From the NCBI RefSeq assembly GCF_002139915.1, contig NZ_CP018788.1, positions 744,001-808,000 of the forward strand: a stretch of DNA of 64,000 nt. Direction: 5' to 3'. Below, one piece after another: positions 46,247 to 56,501 of the stretch (position 1 is the stretch's first letter; every line of letters begins with the position of its first letter). Source of the stretch: Campylobacter devanensis (GTDB lineage: Bacteria > Campylobacterota > Campylobacteria > Campylobacterales > Campylobacteraceae). Below the pieces are notes generated by a model, which saw only the letters and a list, made by a program, of their open reading frames with translations, was not told where the DNA came from and made no database searches. The translations under genes and the position numbers were made by a program.

Positions 46247-47125
46247 TTAATTTCCTTTTAAATCTAAATATTTTTTAATGCTATTTTCATTAGTATGCCA
46301 GTTTTTATCTATCTCTACATTTAATTTAATAAATACTTTTTGATTATTAAATTCACTTATAATTTTGCGAGCCACAATTCCAATACGCTTAATAGTAGCA
46401 CCATTTTTGCCTATTAAAATTGCCTTATGGTGGGTATTATCTGTTATAATTTTAGCCTCGATTTCTAAGATATCGCTCTTTTGTTTTACCTTTGATACAA
46501 TCGCATCAGAACTATATGGTACCTCTTGACTAACACACTCAAATATAGCCTCTAATATAAAATCTCTATAAATATCTTTTTCATTTGTTGTGGTGATAAA
46601 CTCTGGATCATAGTAATGAGGATGCTCTGGAAGCAGGGGGGTAAGAGCATCTAAAAAAATCTTTCTATAGGCTTGTTTTTTAATAGTTATTGGGACTATA
46701 GCTTGAAAATTATTTGAGTATTTTTGATACTCATTTAACTTTTGAAATAGCTTATCTTGGCTCGCTTCATCTATCTTTGTAAGTGCGATTATATGAGGTA
46801 AAGTAGTATTTAAGCTTAAGAACTTTTCGTAATTTTCTAAACTATCAAAAACACTAGCTACAAATACTACTGCATCTGCATCACCTAAAGATTTAATAGC
46901 GCTTTGAACCATTAGTTTGTTTAATGTCTTAGCGCTATCATGAAGACCTGGGGTATCTATAAAGATTGCTTGGTCTTGCTCATTCATTACAATGCCTAAA
47001 ATTTTTCGTCTTGTAGCATTTTGCTTATGTGAGACCATAGATATTTTTTGATCAAGCAAGTAATTTAAAAGGCTGCTTTTACCAGCATTTGTTCTGCCTA
47101 TTAAGGTTACAAATCCACTTCTCAT
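46247..47125 (-). CDS. era: GTPase Era
   Basis: A 292-residue ribosome-assembly GTPase. G1 GRTNAGKSSLL, G3 DTPGLHD, G4 TKID, then a C-terminal KH domain with AILIGKNGATIKRIG that binds the 3' end of 16S rRNA. It overlaps hslU by four bases, keeping the rplI-hslV-hslU-era order common in epsilonproteobacteria. Confidence 0.96.
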   Translation of the reverse strand: MRSGFVTLIGRTNAGKSSLLNYLLDQKISMVSHKQNATRRKILGIVMNEQDQAIFIDTPGLHDSAKTLNKLMVQSAIKSLGDADAVVFVASVFDSLENYEKFLSLNTTLPHIIALTKIDEASQDKLFQKLNEYQKYSNNFQAIVPITIKKQAYRKIFLDALTPLLPEHPHYYDPEFITTTNEKDIYRDFILEAIFECVSQEVPYSSDAIVSKVKQKSDILEIEAKIITDNTHHKAILIGKNGATIKRIGIVARKIISEFNNQKVFIKLNVEIDKNWHTNENSIKKYLDLKGN

Positions 47126-48444
47126 AATATATATTTTGCCCTATCTTCATCTTGGCAAATTTGCCCTAATTTTTCATCAACTAACTCTTTTGTTATGTTA
47201 AATTTCTGGCCTTTATATTCATCAGCATTAAAGCTAATATCCTCAAGTAGTTTTTCGATAACAGTATGAAGTCTTCTAGCTCCGATATCTTCTACTTTTT
47301 GATTGGTACTTTGAGTTAGTTTAGCAATTTGTCTTAAAGCATCATCACTAAATTCAAGTTCTACACCCTCTACATTAAGTAAGGCTTTATACTGATTTAA
47401 AAGTGAATTTTTAGGTTTTGTTAGAATTTCATATAGGGCATCTTCATCTAAGCTATCAAGGCTTACACGCAGTGGAAATCTACCTTGAAGCTCAGGAATT
47501 AGATCGCTTGGCTTTGAGATGTGAAATGCTCCAGCAGCTATAAATAGTATATGATCAGTTTTAATAGTTCCAAATTTAGTAGATACATCACTACCTTCTA
47601 CAATAGGCAAAAGATCTCTTTGAACGCCTTCTTTGCTAGGGTCTTGGCGAGATGAACCAGAGCTACTCACAGCTACTTTGTCAATCTCATCGATAAATAT
47701 TATTCCTTCATTTTGAGCTCTTCTTAATGCTTCGGCTTTAATGCTTTCCATATCTAATATTTTCTCGCTAGCTTCGTTTTTTAGGCTCTCTTTTGCGTCT
47801 TTTACTTTAAGTTCTTTTTTGACTTTTTTGTTTGTAATTCCAATTACTTTTATAAAGCTTTCTTGCATAGCAGCCATATCAGGTGGTAAATTCGCCCCAG
47901 CTTCAAAGCTTGCTTGGTCGATTTCTAGCTCAATAGTAAGGTCGTCAAGCTTGCCATCTTTTAGTTTTTGTTTCATCTTTTCATAGCTGATTTGGTATTG
48001 CTCTTTTTTCTCATCAGTTGCGCCATTTGGTAGTGGTGGAAGGAGCTTTTCTAGAATTCTCTTTTCTATATACTCTTCTATTTTATCGCTATTTTTCTCA
48101 CGATGCTCTTGTTTGACTAAATTTAGCGCCGCCATCGCTAAATCTCTTATCATCGACTCTACATCTCTACCTACAAAGCCAACTTCTGTATATTTACTAG
48201 CTTCGACTTTGATAAAAGGCAAACCAAATAGTTTCGAAAGACGCCTAGCAATCTCTGTTTTACCTACGCCTGTTGAGCCTATCATTAAGATATTTTTAGG
48301 CACTATATCATCTTGAATATTAGCTGGCAATTGCATACGCCTATAGCGATTACGAAGTGCAATAGCGATAACTTTTTTAGCATCATTTTGACCAATTACA
48401 TAATCATCTAAAAATTTTACTATATCTTTTGGTGTTAAGTTCAT
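47122..48444 (-). CDS. hslU: HslU, ATPase of the HslUV protease
   Basis: A 440-residue AAA+ unfoldase. LDDYVIGQNDAKKVIAIALRNRYRR opens the protein; Walker A is GSTGVGKTEIARR, the pore/substrate segment includes ASKYTEVGFVGRDV, Walker B is [11 protein letters not shown], and an inserted I-domain lies between. The C-terminus ends DEDRAKYIL, the tail that docks into HslV. It follows hslV by three bases. Confidence 0.97.
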   Translation of the reverse strand: MNLTPKDIVKFLDDYVIGQNDAKKVIAIALRNRYRRMQLPANIQDDIVPKNILMIGSTGVGKTEIARRLSKLFGLPFIKVEASKYTEVGFVGRDVESMIRDLAMAALNLVKQEHREKNSDKIEEYIEKRILEKLLPPLPNGATDEKKEQYQISYEKMKQKLKDGKLDDLTIELEIDQASFEAGANLPPDMAAMQESFIKVIGITNKKVKKELKVKDAKESLKNEASEKILDMESIKAEALRRAQNEGIIFIDEIDKVAVSSSGSSRQDPSKEGVQRDLLPIVEGSDVSTKFGTIKTDHILFIAAGAFHISKPSDLIPELQGRFPLRVSLDSLDEDALYEILTKPKNSLLNQYKALLNVEGVELEFSDDALRQIAKLTQSTNQKVEDIGARRLHTVIEKLLEDISFNADEYKGQKFNITKELVDEKLGQICQDEDRAKYIL

Positions 48445-48447
48445 ATT

Positions 48448-48984
48448 TTAATCCGTTAATGTATAAGTTTTTATATTTGTATTTGTATAGATACATATCT
48501 CTCCGGCTATTTTTAGACTCTCTTTTACCAATTCCTCACTACTAAGAGATCCAAATTTATCTAAAGCCCTAGCAGCTGAGAGTGCGTAATTTCCACCACT
48601 TCCGATAGCAGCTATCTTGCCATCTTCTGGTTCTACTACATCTCCAGTTCCACTTAGTAAAAATATATGATCACGATTTAGTACTAACATCATAGCCTCT
48701 AATTTTCTTAATACTTTATCTTTTCTCCACTCTTTGCTAAATTCAATTACAGCCTTAAGTAAATCACCCTTGACTCCATCAAGAATTCTCTCAAACATAT
48801 CAAAAAGATTAAATGCATCAGCAGTAGAACCAGCAAATCCGGCTAAAATTTTCCCGCCATATAGCTTTCTAATCTTTGTAGCATTGCCTTTTAAAATTGT
48901 AGAACCAAAGCTTACTTGACCATCGCCACCTATTACAGCAGCATCTTTGCCTCTATAAGCTAGTATAGTAGTAGCATGAAACAT
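48448..48984 (-). CDS. hslV: HslV, peptidase of the HslUV protease
   Basis: A 178-residue threonine peptidase forming the hexameric-ring core with HslU. The mature active-site threonine is expected at T5 in [12 protein letters not shown], so a four-residue propeptide must be removed; E. coli HslV loses only the initiator Met. GGDGQVSFG and [13 protein letters not shown] are conserved. Its start overlaps the rplI stop by one base. Confidence 0.95.
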   Translation of the reverse strand: MFHATTILAYRGKDAAVIGGDGQVSFGSTILKGNATKIRKLYGGKILAGFAGSTADAFNLFDMFERILDGVKGDLLKAVIEFSKEWRKDKVLRKLEAMMLVLNRDHIFLLSGTGDVVEPEDGKIAAIGSGGNYALSAARALDKFGSLSSEELVKESLKIAGEICIYTNTNIKTYTLTD

Positions 48985-49427
48985 TACTCACCTACTACTT
49001 CTATTTTAAATTTAGCATGAATTTGGTGAGTTAGTTTTATTGAAATTTCATGTTCGCCAAGAGCTTTTATATTATCACATTCTAGGGATTTTTTGTCTAT
49101 TTCATAGCCTTTTTGCTCTTTTAATGCTTTTGCAATCTCATCTTTGGTAATGCTACCAAATGGGCTTCCATTGGCGCCTAATTTTGTTTTTATAGTGATT
49201 TTGACACCAGCTAGCTCATCTTTTAACTTCTCATTTTGGCTAATCTCATACTCTTTAATTTGAGCTTCATTTCTTTTGGCTGCTTCCCACTGCCTTAAAA
49301 CAGCGTCTGTAGCAGCCTTAGCATATCCTTTGCCTATTAAAAAATTATTGCCATAGCCATCTTTTACATCTTTTACCTCTCCGGCTTTACCTAGACCTTT
49401 GACATCTTTTATTAGTAGTACTTTCAT
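48984..49427 (-). CDS. rplI: Ribosomal protein bL9
   Basis: A 147-residue L9. The N-terminal domain [31 protein letters not shown]-type sequence binds 23S rRNA; a long central helix leads to the C-terminal domain, which ends in the usual [19 protein letters not shown] pattern. First gene of the rplI-hslV-hslU-era-ribB block, 39 bases after ispE on the same strand. Confidence 0.97.
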   Translation of the reverse strand: MKVLLIKDVKGLGKAGEVKDVKDGYGNNFLIGKGYAKAATDAVLRQWEAAKRNEAQIKEYEISQNEKLKDELAGVKITIKTKLGANGSPFGSITKDEIAKALKEQKGYEIDKKSLECDNIKALGEHEISIKLTHQIHAKFKIEVVGE

Positions 49428-49466
49428 TACTTTTCCTTTAAATTTGATTTGGGTTATTTTACTTTT

Positions 49467-50213
49467 TTATGTTAAATTTTTGGTTTTAAATTTAGTGCTT
49501 CCACTTCCACTTAAAAACTCATCGTTAGCAATATCTAGCTCACGATAAATCTGCTGACATGGCTTTAAAAGATCATTTAACTGTATATTTGTAAAATTTA
49601 CTAAAATTTCGCTACTTTTTAGCTTTTTTAAATCTCTAGCTAAATTCTCATCAAATCCATCAAAATTAGCTCTATATTGGTTAAAAACTTTTGGAGTAGA
49701 GCAAAAAATAGGGCTAGTGATAATATCTAAATTTGGTATATCATCATCAAATTCTTCTACAATCTCGCCAATTCCACTTACATTTGCAGCTTTAAATTTG
49801 CTTACAAAAAATGCTACATCAGCACCAATTTTATGAGCTATTTGCATTAATTTTTTTTGTGAAATATTTAAATTTAATGTATCATTTACTAAGTGTAAAA
49901 AGGTTGCTGCATTACTGCTACCACCACCTAAGCCACCACCAACTGGAATATTTTTAATTAGACTTACTTGATGGAATTTAAAAAACTCTTCAAGCTGTTT
50001 GCTAAAACCAAGCGCTACTAAAGCATCATAAGCCTTAAAGATAATATTATCGCTAAATGAATTATTTATAATCAGGCCATCACTTATTCGTTTAACTAGC
50101 TCAACCTCATCATATAACCAATCACAAATAATAAATCTAGAGCTTAGTTCATGATAGTTCCCACGAAATCCAGTAATTTTTAAGAAAATATTAATCTTAG
50201 CAAAACTTCTCAT
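49467..50213 (-). CDS. ispE: 4-diphosphocytidyl-2-C-methyl-D-erythritol kinase
   Basis: A 248-residue GHMP kinase of the non-mevalonate isoprenoid pathway. [12 protein letters not shown] at the N-terminus, the ATP loop [25 protein letters not shown], and the C-terminal LSGSGSTKF. It ends soon after that motif and is shorter than E. coli IspE (283 residues), as in relatives. It overlaps csrA by four bases. Confidence 0.92.
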   Translation of the reverse strand: MRSFAKINIFLKITGFRGNYHELSSRFIICDWLYDEVELVKRISDGLIINNSFSDNIIFKAYDALVALGFSKQLEEFFKFHQVSLIKNIPVGGGLGGGSSNAATFLHLVNDTLNLNISQKKLMQIAHKIGADVAFFVSKFKAANVSGIGEIVEEFDDDIPNLDIITSPIFCSTPKVFNQYRANFDGFDENLARDLKKLKSSEILVNFTNIQLNDLLKPCQQIYRELDIANDEFLSGSGSTKFKTKNLT

Positions 50214-50437
50214 TTAAATATCTTTTTGGCTAGAATTTCTAGCAAATTTTGCTTTGGCTCGCTAGCAACTGTGTTATTATCGGCAATCTCTCTTACTAAC
50301 TCTTTGCGTAGAATTAAGATATCTTTTGGTGCTTGAATTGCTATTTTTACATTTTGTGTACCAATACCTAAAATTGTAATTTCGATATCATCTCCAATTT
50401 TGATTGATTCTGTAACTTTTCGTGTTAATATAAGCAT
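50210..50437 (-). CDS. csrA: RNA-binding regulator CsrA
   Basis: A 75-residue Csr[26 protein letters not shown] is the family N-terminus, with the RNA-contact region VREI intact. In Campylobacter CsrA controls flagellin translation through FliW (literature knowledge), linking it to flhA and rpoN in this window. It overlaps truB by 13 bases. Confidence 0.96.
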   Translation of the reverse strand: MLILTRKVTESIKIGDDIEITILGIGTQNVKIAIQAPKDILILRKELVREIADNNTVASEPKQNLLEILAKKIFK

Positions 50438-51252
50438 TTTTCCATCCTATTTATCATATATTTTACTTCTTGATTTTCTATTTTAATTATGCTAAAAGTA
50501 TCATCTAATTCAATTAGATACTCCCCATCGCTACTAGTTTCAAAATCACTACATTTAAGTTTTTTACCTAAAACTATATCTAAAATATCGCCTTTATAGC
50601 TATTTTTAGTTAAATTTAGATATTCTAATGGATTTAGTGGAGTTTCGTTTTGAAATTTAAATTTTCCTTCACTGATTCTTTCAAGCGCACTTAATGTACC
50701 TATTAATCCTAAATTTTTTGCTAGAATTTGTGCATAAGAGCGTATATATGACCCAGCTGAAACTGCTATATCAAATGTGATAAATGGGTGGCAATAGCTT
50801 ATAAATTTAGTACTAAAAACTTCCATTTGACACTCTTTTAACTCAAATTCACTCCCAGATCTAGCTAGTTCATAGGCTCTTTTGCCATCAATTTTTTTTG
50901 CACTAAATTTTGGTGGTATGTAGTTTATTTTGCCTTGAAGATTTTGTAAGGCGTTTTTTATCTGTGTTTCATCTAGAGTAGGTGGAAGGTGAATTTGGTT
51001 GATATTTTCATTATCTCCACTATTTGAACTAGCCCCTAGCCAGAGCGTGGCTCTATATACCTTAGGCTCAATTTTAAGATAGTTAAATAGCCTTGTATAT
51101 GCCCCAAATGCCACAATCAAGCATCCGCTCGCAAATGGATCTAAAATCCCAGAAAATCCAGCCTTTTTGACTCCATATTTTCGTTTAAGTCTGCTTAAAA
51201 AGTGGTTTGATACCATACCTTTTGGCTTATACGCTACAAATAGCCTATTCAT
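50425..51252 (-). CDS. truB: tRNA pseudouridine-55 synthase TruB
   Basis: A 275-residue pseudouridine synthase acting on the T-loop of tRNAs. Catalytic D38 lies in [15 protein letters not shown], followed by [15 protein letters not shown] and [19 protein letters not shown]. The C-terminal PUA-like part is short. It overlaps the helicase gene by four bases. Confidence 0.95.
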   Translation of the reverse strand: MNRLFVAYKPKGMVSNHFLSRLKRKYGVKKAGFSGILDPFASGCLIVAFGAYTRLFNYLKIEPKVYRATLWLGASSNSGDNENINQIHLPPTLDETQIKNALQNLQGKINYIPPKFSAKKIDGKRAYELARSGSEFELKECQMEVFSTKFISYCHPFITFDIAVSAGSYIRSYAQILAKNLGLIGTLSALERISEGKFKFQNETPLNPLEYLNLTKNSYKGDILDIVLGKKLKCSDFETSSDGEYLIELDDTFSIIKIENQEVKYMINRMEKCLY

Positions 51253-53297
51253 ATAACCTTCTCTACAAAAGATGAGATAATATCTTTGATATTTCCACCA
51301 AAATTTATTTTTAGTTTAAATTCATTTTTGATTTTAGTTACTTCTACAACTCGTCCGATACCAAAAATTTTATGCTTGATTAGATCGCCTTTTTTAAACT
51401 CATTTTGGCTCTCTATCTTTAAAGAGCCTTTGCAAAGGCCAGCTTCACTTAGAAATCTTGATCTATTTAGCCTTGATCTTTGGCCTTTGTAAAACCGTGA
51501 ATTTGAGTATGATAAATTTAACCCCCTTTTAGCCCTAGTGATGGCTACATACGCTAGGCGTCTCTCTTCTTCTATATCGCTTCCATCGCCAAGAAGCGGG
51601 AAAAATCCCTCTTCAAGCCCAATTACAAATAGATGCTCAAACTCAAGCCCCTTGCTAGCATGCACACTCATAATAGATATAGCATCATCGCTAATTCTAT
51701 CTTGTTCGCTCTCAAGCGCAAGCTCATTTAAAAACTCTTCTAAATCGAAATTCTCCGTATTTAATATATGATCTTTTAATAAAGCATAAAATTCATCAAT
51801 ATTTATAACCCTCTCAGCTCCATCAGGCAGACTCTCATAATATGCCTTTATCCCAAATATAGAGTCAAGTCTACTTATCAAATCGTATGGCGATAGAGTT
51901 GATAGCTCTTTGATGTTATCTGCTAACTGGATTAATGTTTGGCTTAATTTCTTGCTCAATACATCCTCACCAGCAATATATATAGCATTATATAAAGAAG
52001 TTTTGCTATCAAAGGCAAATTTCTCTAATTTAGCTAGACTCACCTTGCCTAGACCCCGTTTTGGGCGATTGATAATGCGAGTTAGAGAGAAGTCATCATT
52101 TGGGTTTAAAATCAGCCTTAAATAGCTTATAATATCTTTGATTTCAGCCCTTTCATAGAATTTGACTCCGCCTACCATTTTATATGGAATTCTAGCTTTG
52201 TTTAACCCATCTTCTAAGCTTCTTGATAGAGCATTAACTCTATATAAAATAGCAATTTCGTTAGCCGATACGCCACTTGATAGGAGTTTATTTATCTTTG
52301 TAGCGATGTTTTTAGCTTCAGCATTTTCATCACTATGCTCTAAAATCTCTATAGGATTTTCATCTGGCAACTGACTTACTAAGCTTTTGCCAAGCCTTGA
52401 TCTGTTGTGATCTATTAGCTCATTGGCTGCTTTTAGGATTGAAGGAGTAGAGCGGTAATTAGTCTCTAATTTGATTAGTTTGACGCTACTGAATTGATCT
52501 TTGAAATTCAAGATATTTTCTATCCTTGCACCTCTCCATCCATATATGCTTTGGTCATCATCTCCTACTACTACTAAGTTTTGATGATTGTAGCATAGTT
52601 GGCGAAGTAGTTTGTATTGTAAATCATTTGTATCTTGATACTCATCAACCATTATATACTTATATCTATCTGAAATTTGATCGCTCAAATCTGGATTTTT
52701 AGCCAAAATATTATAAGTCAAGCATAAAAGATCATCAAAATCAACTAAGTTATTACTCTTTAAATACTCTTCATATAATTTATAAGCTTTTGCTATTTTT
52801 TCGTAATTTGTCTTTGTGTATTGAGCGTCTAATTTAGAGCTATCCATCACAGCTTCAACACTTAAAAGCATATTTTTGTATTTTGATATCTCATTTGCTA
52901 CTATGGCGGTTTGGACTTCGCTCTCTATCTCTTTTATAATCTTTTTTTTATCATCAGTATCAATTATTATAAAGTTATTGCTTCTATCTAGTTCATTTAT
53001 ATGAAATTTTAAAAATAATAGACCAAACTTATGAAATGTGCAAAGCAATGGATTTGTATTATAATTACCAAGCATAGCCATAGCACGCTGTTTCATAGTA
53101 GTGGCTGCTTTATTAGTAAATGTGAGCGTAAGAGTGTTTAGTGGATCTATGCCAACTTCACTTATTAAATAGGCTAGACGCGAAGTTATGGTTTTTGTTT
53201 TACCGCTTCCAGCTCCAGCTAAGATTAGCATTGGGCCATCTATATGGGTGGCGGCTATTTTTTGATTTTCATTAAGTGAATTTAATAAATTGTTCAT
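51249..53297 (-). CDS. UvrD/PcrA/Rep-family DNA helicase
   Basis: A 682-residue superfamily 1A 3'-5' helicase: Q-motif LNENQKIAATH, motif I LAGAGSGKTKTI, motif II MVDEYQDTN, motif III VVGDDDQSIYGWRGA, motif IV LETNYRST, motif V MSVHASKGLEFEHLF and motif VI YVAITRAKRGLNLSYS. The C-terminus carries a PcrA-like Tudor segment (GDLIKHKIFGIGRVVEV). It acts in repair, removal of nucleoprotein blocks or replication restart. Epsilonproteobacteria usually call it rep or uvrD; the exact class is not settled by sequence alone. Confidence 0.94.
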   Translation of the reverse strand: MNNLLNSLNENQKIAATHIDGPMLILAGAGSGKTKTITSRLAYLISEVGIDPLNTLTLTFTNKAATTMKQRAMAMLGNYNTNPLLCTFHKFGLLFLKFHINELDRSNNFIIIDTDDKKKIIKEIESEVQTAIVANEISKYKNMLLSVEAVMDSSKLDAQYTKTNYEKIAKAYKLYEEYLKSNNLVDFDDLLCLTYNILAKNPDLSDQISDRYKYIMVDEYQDTNDLQYKLLRQLCYNHQNLVVVGDDDQSIYGWRGARIENILNFKDQFSSVKLIKLETNYRSTPSILKAANELIDHNRSRLGKSLVSQLPDENPIEILEHSDENAEAKNIATKINKLLSSGVSANEIAILYRVNALSRSLEDGLNKARIPYKMVGGVKFYERAEIKDIISYLRLILNPNDDFSLTRIINRPKRGLGKVSLAKLEKFAFDSKTSLYNAIYIAGEDVLSKKLSQTLIQLADNIKELSTLSPYDLISRLDSIFGIKAYYESLPDGAERVINIDEFYALLKDHILNTENFDLEEFLNELALESEQDRISDDAISIMSVHASKGLEFEHLFVIGLEEGFFPLLGDGSDIEEERRLAYVAITRAKRGLNLSYSNSRFYKGQRSRLNRSRFLSEAGLCKGSLKIESQNEFKKGDLIKHKIFGIGRVVEVTKIKNEFKLKINFGGNIKDIISSFVEKVI

Positions 53298-53482
53298 AAA
53301 TTACTCTTTTTTGTTAATAAAACTAAGATTATATCAAATTTTAACTTAATAATAATACGTGTTACAAAAAGTTACAGATTAATTATTAAATATTAATATA
53401 AGTAAACATTATATAAAATTAAAATCTAGTTTAAGGATTAAATTAATAAAATTGAAAAAGTAAATTTACTAAAGGGGTTGCT

Positions 53483-54349
53483 TTGATAGATTTTAATAAG
53501 ATATATACATTTATGACGATTGTTAAGGAAAAAAGTTTTTCAAAAGCTTCAGCCACTTTAGGCCTTTCTCAGCCAGCCGTTACTTTACAGATTAAAAAGC
53601 TTGAAGAAATGTTGCAAACTACGCTTTTAGTTAGGCGTAAAAATGGGATTGTTTTAACAAAAGAGGGGGATAGATTTTATAAATTATGTCTTAAATTTGA
53701 AGGAGCTATGTTTAGATTTAAAGAGGAAGCTCATAGAATAAAAGATGAGAAATTTAAAATCTCAGTTGCTACAAACTTACTTATAGCTCATGCTATTTTG
53801 CCATTTATGTTAGATAAAATTTGCAATGTTATAAATAGCGATTTAGATGTAAAAATAGCCGATACAAATAATGATCTAGTATCAAGTTTAATGGATAAAA
53901 GATGCGATATTATAATGACGCAAGAGAGATTATATAATGATCATTTGATATTTAAAAAGCTATTTGAGTATGAGATAATTTTAGTCTCAAATAAAGTCCC
54001 AAATCAAAAAATAACTCCAGCAAAGCTTAGTGAATTTAACTTTATAACAGATAGAACGAAGGCGTTTTTAAAAGGTTATTTTGAGCAATTTGGTGTAAAT
54101 TATGATGATCTACACACTGTCTATACTCTTGATGGTGCTATAGCTACTAGGTGCGCAATGCTAAATAATAAATCTAGAGAGTATGTAGCGTTTTTGCCTA
54201 AATTTTTGGTGAAAAAATCAATTGCCAATGGCACTTTATTTCCAGTAGAAATTGAGGGTGTTAATATTATTCGTCCAGTATTTATAGCAGGACTCAAAGA
54301 GAATGAGTCCATACTAGAAAAGGTTAGTAAAATATCTATTGACCTTTAA
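53483..54349 (+). CDS. LysR-family transcriptional regulator
   Basis: A 288-residue LysR protein: HTH in residues 1-60 (TIVKEKSFSKASATLGLSQPAVTLQIKKLEEML), then a two-lobed effector domain. The start is TTG at 53483 behind AAAGGGG. The upstream 185 bases contain AT-rich dyads (ATTAAT-type) that could be its own operator. It is divergent from the helicase operon, and its last 14 bases overlap the tail of the SspB-like gene. Target and ligand unknown. Confidence 0.9.
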   Translation: MIDFNKIYTFMTIVKEKSFSKASATLGLSQPAVTLQIKKLEEMLQTTLLVRRKNGIVLTKEGDRFYKLCLKFEGAMFRFKEEAHRIKDEKFKISVATNLLIAHAILPFMLDKICNVINSDLDVKIADTNNDLVSSLMDKRCDIIMTQERLYNDHLIFKKLFEYEIILVSNKVPNQKITPAKLSEFNFITDRTKAFLKGYFEQFGVNYDDLHTVYTLDGAIATRCAMLNNKSREYVAFLPKFLVKKSIANGTLFPVEIEGVNIIRPVFIAGLKENESILEKVSKISIDL

Positions 54350-54782
54350 AAATATCTCTATTTTTAGGGTTATTTAAAAATATCTGCTTTGAACGCTCCT
54401 GTTTTGTTTTGGAGTCGCTTGGGCTATATGTGGCAAAATTTATTAATATGGGATTTTCATCTATACTAATTCTAATAATAGCACCAATTGGTATGTTTAC
54501 TACGCTAGCAAAATTATCTGGCCCAAATCCAGCTTCAAATTTTATCTCATCTTTAATAATTTCAACACTGCTTAGCGAATATCCAGCTAGACTAAATAAA
54601 ATAACAGATGGATTAAAACTAGATTTGATCTCATCAGGCAATTCGGGATTAAAGCTTACAAATTTAGTATTTACTAAAATATCAAATGTAGCCCCTTTTT
54701 TTATCAAAAAATTTAATAAATCATAAACATTTCTATGCATCATAGATGCAAACTCACTATCTTTTAAAAACTCTTCAAGCAC
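54336..54782 (-). CDS. SspB-like protein (possible ClpXP adaptor)
   Basis: A 148-residue protein, usually left hypothetical. Its layout follows SspB: an N-terminal helix RNVYDLLNFLIKKG, a strand FDILVNT, a Pro/acidic segment, then VILFSLAGYSLSSVEI, DEIKFEAGFG and VVNIPIGAIIRISIDEN ending in NF. SspB reads P..(V)..G.I.LNI...A...LE(I)..DE(V).F.ARFGG....V.VPL.AVL.I.ARE....MF in the same order. The charged C-terminal tail lacks an obvious RPxLRVVK ClpX-docking peptide. GTG start behind AAGGAG; last gene of sstT-pepF-sspB-like. The adaptor role is inference. Confidence 0.65.
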   Translation of the reverse strand: MLEEFLKDSEFASMMHRNVYDLLNFLIKKGATFDILVNTKFVSFNPELPDEIKSSFNPSVILFSLAGYSLSSVEIIKDEIKFEAGFGPDNFASVVNIPIGAIIRISIDENPILINFATYSPSDSKTKQERSKQIFLNNPKNRDIFKGQ

Positions 54783-54784
54783 TA

Positions 54785-56497
54785 CTACTCTCCTTGTATA
54801 AACTCATCTACTAAATTTGCTACTTGAGCAATTCCTACACTCCAAAACTTCTCATCATCAATATCAAATCCAAACATAGCGACAAGCTCTTTTGGACTCT
54901 TGCTACCGCCAAGAGATAAAAACTTAGTATATATCTCTATAAAATTTTCACATTTTCCACTTTTATATAGTCCAAAAAGAGCAAGCACTAAAAGCTGAGC
55001 GTATGAGTAGGCATAGCAATAAAATGGTGAGTGGATAAAATGCGGTATATAGCTCCACCAAATTTTATAATACTCATTTAATTCTAAAGAGTCGCCAAAC
55101 ATCTTTTTAGACTCTTCTAGCCAAATTTGATTTAGCTCATCGCTACTTATTTCGCCATCATAAGCATGAACTCGTCTTTCAAATGTAGTAAAATTAATCT
55201 GTCTATAAAGTGTAGCAAAAATATCTTCTATTTTGCCAGCTAGTAGGGCAGTTTTTTGTTCTTTTGGTAGAGTGTTTTTAATATATTCAAAAACCAACAT
55301 CTCACAAAATACCGAAGCTGTCTCAGCAGTAGTAAGCGGAGTATGTGAGTTAAGATAGCCTACTTCATAGCTAAGATATTGATGTATGCTATGGCCTAGT
55401 TCATGTGCTAAAGTAAAAAGATCACGCCTTCTACCTGTGAAATTTAAAAGTACAAATGGATGCACATCGCTACTAGCAGAGTGAGAAAATGCTCCAGCTT
55501 GTTTATTTTTATCTGGATATACATCGCACCAATTCTCATCAAAAGCTCTCTTGGCCAAAGTGCCAAAAAGTGGATTAAAACTATTAAAAGCATCAATTAC
55601 AATCTCTTTAGCCTCTTCATAACTTATCTGTTCATCGCCACCAAGAGGAGCATATCTATCATAATCATATAGTTTATCATAACCTAATATTTGACGCTTT
55701 TTATTATAAAATTTACTCACCAAATCAAAGCTATTTTCACTAGCTTTGATTAGCGCATCTACGCTAGCTTTTTCTATTTGATTGCTTAGGTGTCTACTTG
55801 ATTCACCTAGCTCATATCCGCGTAACTCACAGCTATTTTTTAGATCTGTTTTTATCATATTATATATGTATGTTAGTAGGTGTTGCATCGGCTCTAAACC
55901 TTTGCTTAGTGAGTATGCAGCATCTTTTCTAACGCTTCTATCATCGCTACTAAGCTTAGATAAAATCTCCTCTTCTTTTAAGCTTTGTCCACGAAACTCA
56001 AACCTAGCTCTAGCCATACTCTCATCAAACAATCTACTAAATGCACTAGCACCAGTATTTGCAGTTCTTAGCAAAATTCTCTCTTCTAAAAAACTCAACT
56101 GATGGGCTTTATTTTTAGCTAGATTTTCTAAGTAGTAGCTAAATTTAGGATTTATGGCTATAAAGCTAGATTGTCTATCTTTATCAAGCTCATTAAATTC
56201 AATCTCAAAAAATAGAATTTGCTCTTCAATCTTAGTACAAATCTCTTCATATTTAGCCAAAAACGCCCCTTGGCTTGTATCTTTGGCAAATTTTAAATAC
56301 GCATAGCTCATTATCTTGCCAATATCAGCTAAAATTTGCTCATATTCACTTATTGCAGTTTTAAATTCATTAGGCTTTAATGAGTTTAGATTTTTATTAA
56401 ATTTAGAATTAAACTCATTGGCATTTTTTTGTAAATTTAAACAAAATGTATCTAGCTCATCGCTACTAGCAAAAAATTTAGATAGATCCCATATCAT
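54785..56497 (-). CDS. pepF: Oligoendopeptidase F
   Basis: An M3-family zinc metallopeptidase that cleaves oligopeptides in the cytoplasm. The zinc motif is HELGHSIHQYLS, with a downstream glutamate in TAETASVFCEML as third ligand; PFVLLNFTGRRRDLFTLAHELGH leads into it. I start it at ATG 56497 (570 residues) because AGGGAG lies before it and the product then begins MIWDLSKFF like relatives. The frame is open up to 56548, but that would overlap sstT. Confidence 0.94.
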   Translation of the reverse strand: MIWDLSKFFASSDELDTFCLNLQKNANEFNSKFNKNLNSLKPNEFKTAISEYEQILADIGKIMSYAYLKFAKDTSQGAFLAKYEEICTKIEEQILFFEIEFNELDKDRQSSFIAINPKFSYYLENLAKNKAHQLSFLEERILLRTANTGASAFSRLFDESMARARFEFRGQSLKEEEILSKLSSDDRSVRKDAAYSLSKGLEPMQHLLTYIYNMIKTDLKNSCELRGYELGESSRHLSNQIEKASVDALIKASENSFDLVSKFYNKKRQILGYDKLYDYDRYAPLGGDEQISYEEAKEIVIDAFNSFNPLFGTLAKRAFDENWCDVYPDKNKQAGAFSHSASSDVHPFVLLNFTGRRRDLFTLAHELGHSIHQYLSYEVGYLNSHTPLTTAETASVFCEMLVFEYIKNTLPKEQKTALLAGKIEDIFATLYRQINFTTFERRVHAYDGEISSDELNQIWLEESKKMFGDSLELNEYYKIWWSYIPHFIHSPFYCYAYSYAQLLVLALFGLYKSGKCENFIEIYTKFLSLGGSKSPKELVAMFGFDIDDEKFWSVGIAQVANLVDEFIQGE

Positions 56498-56501
56498 ATT
56501 A

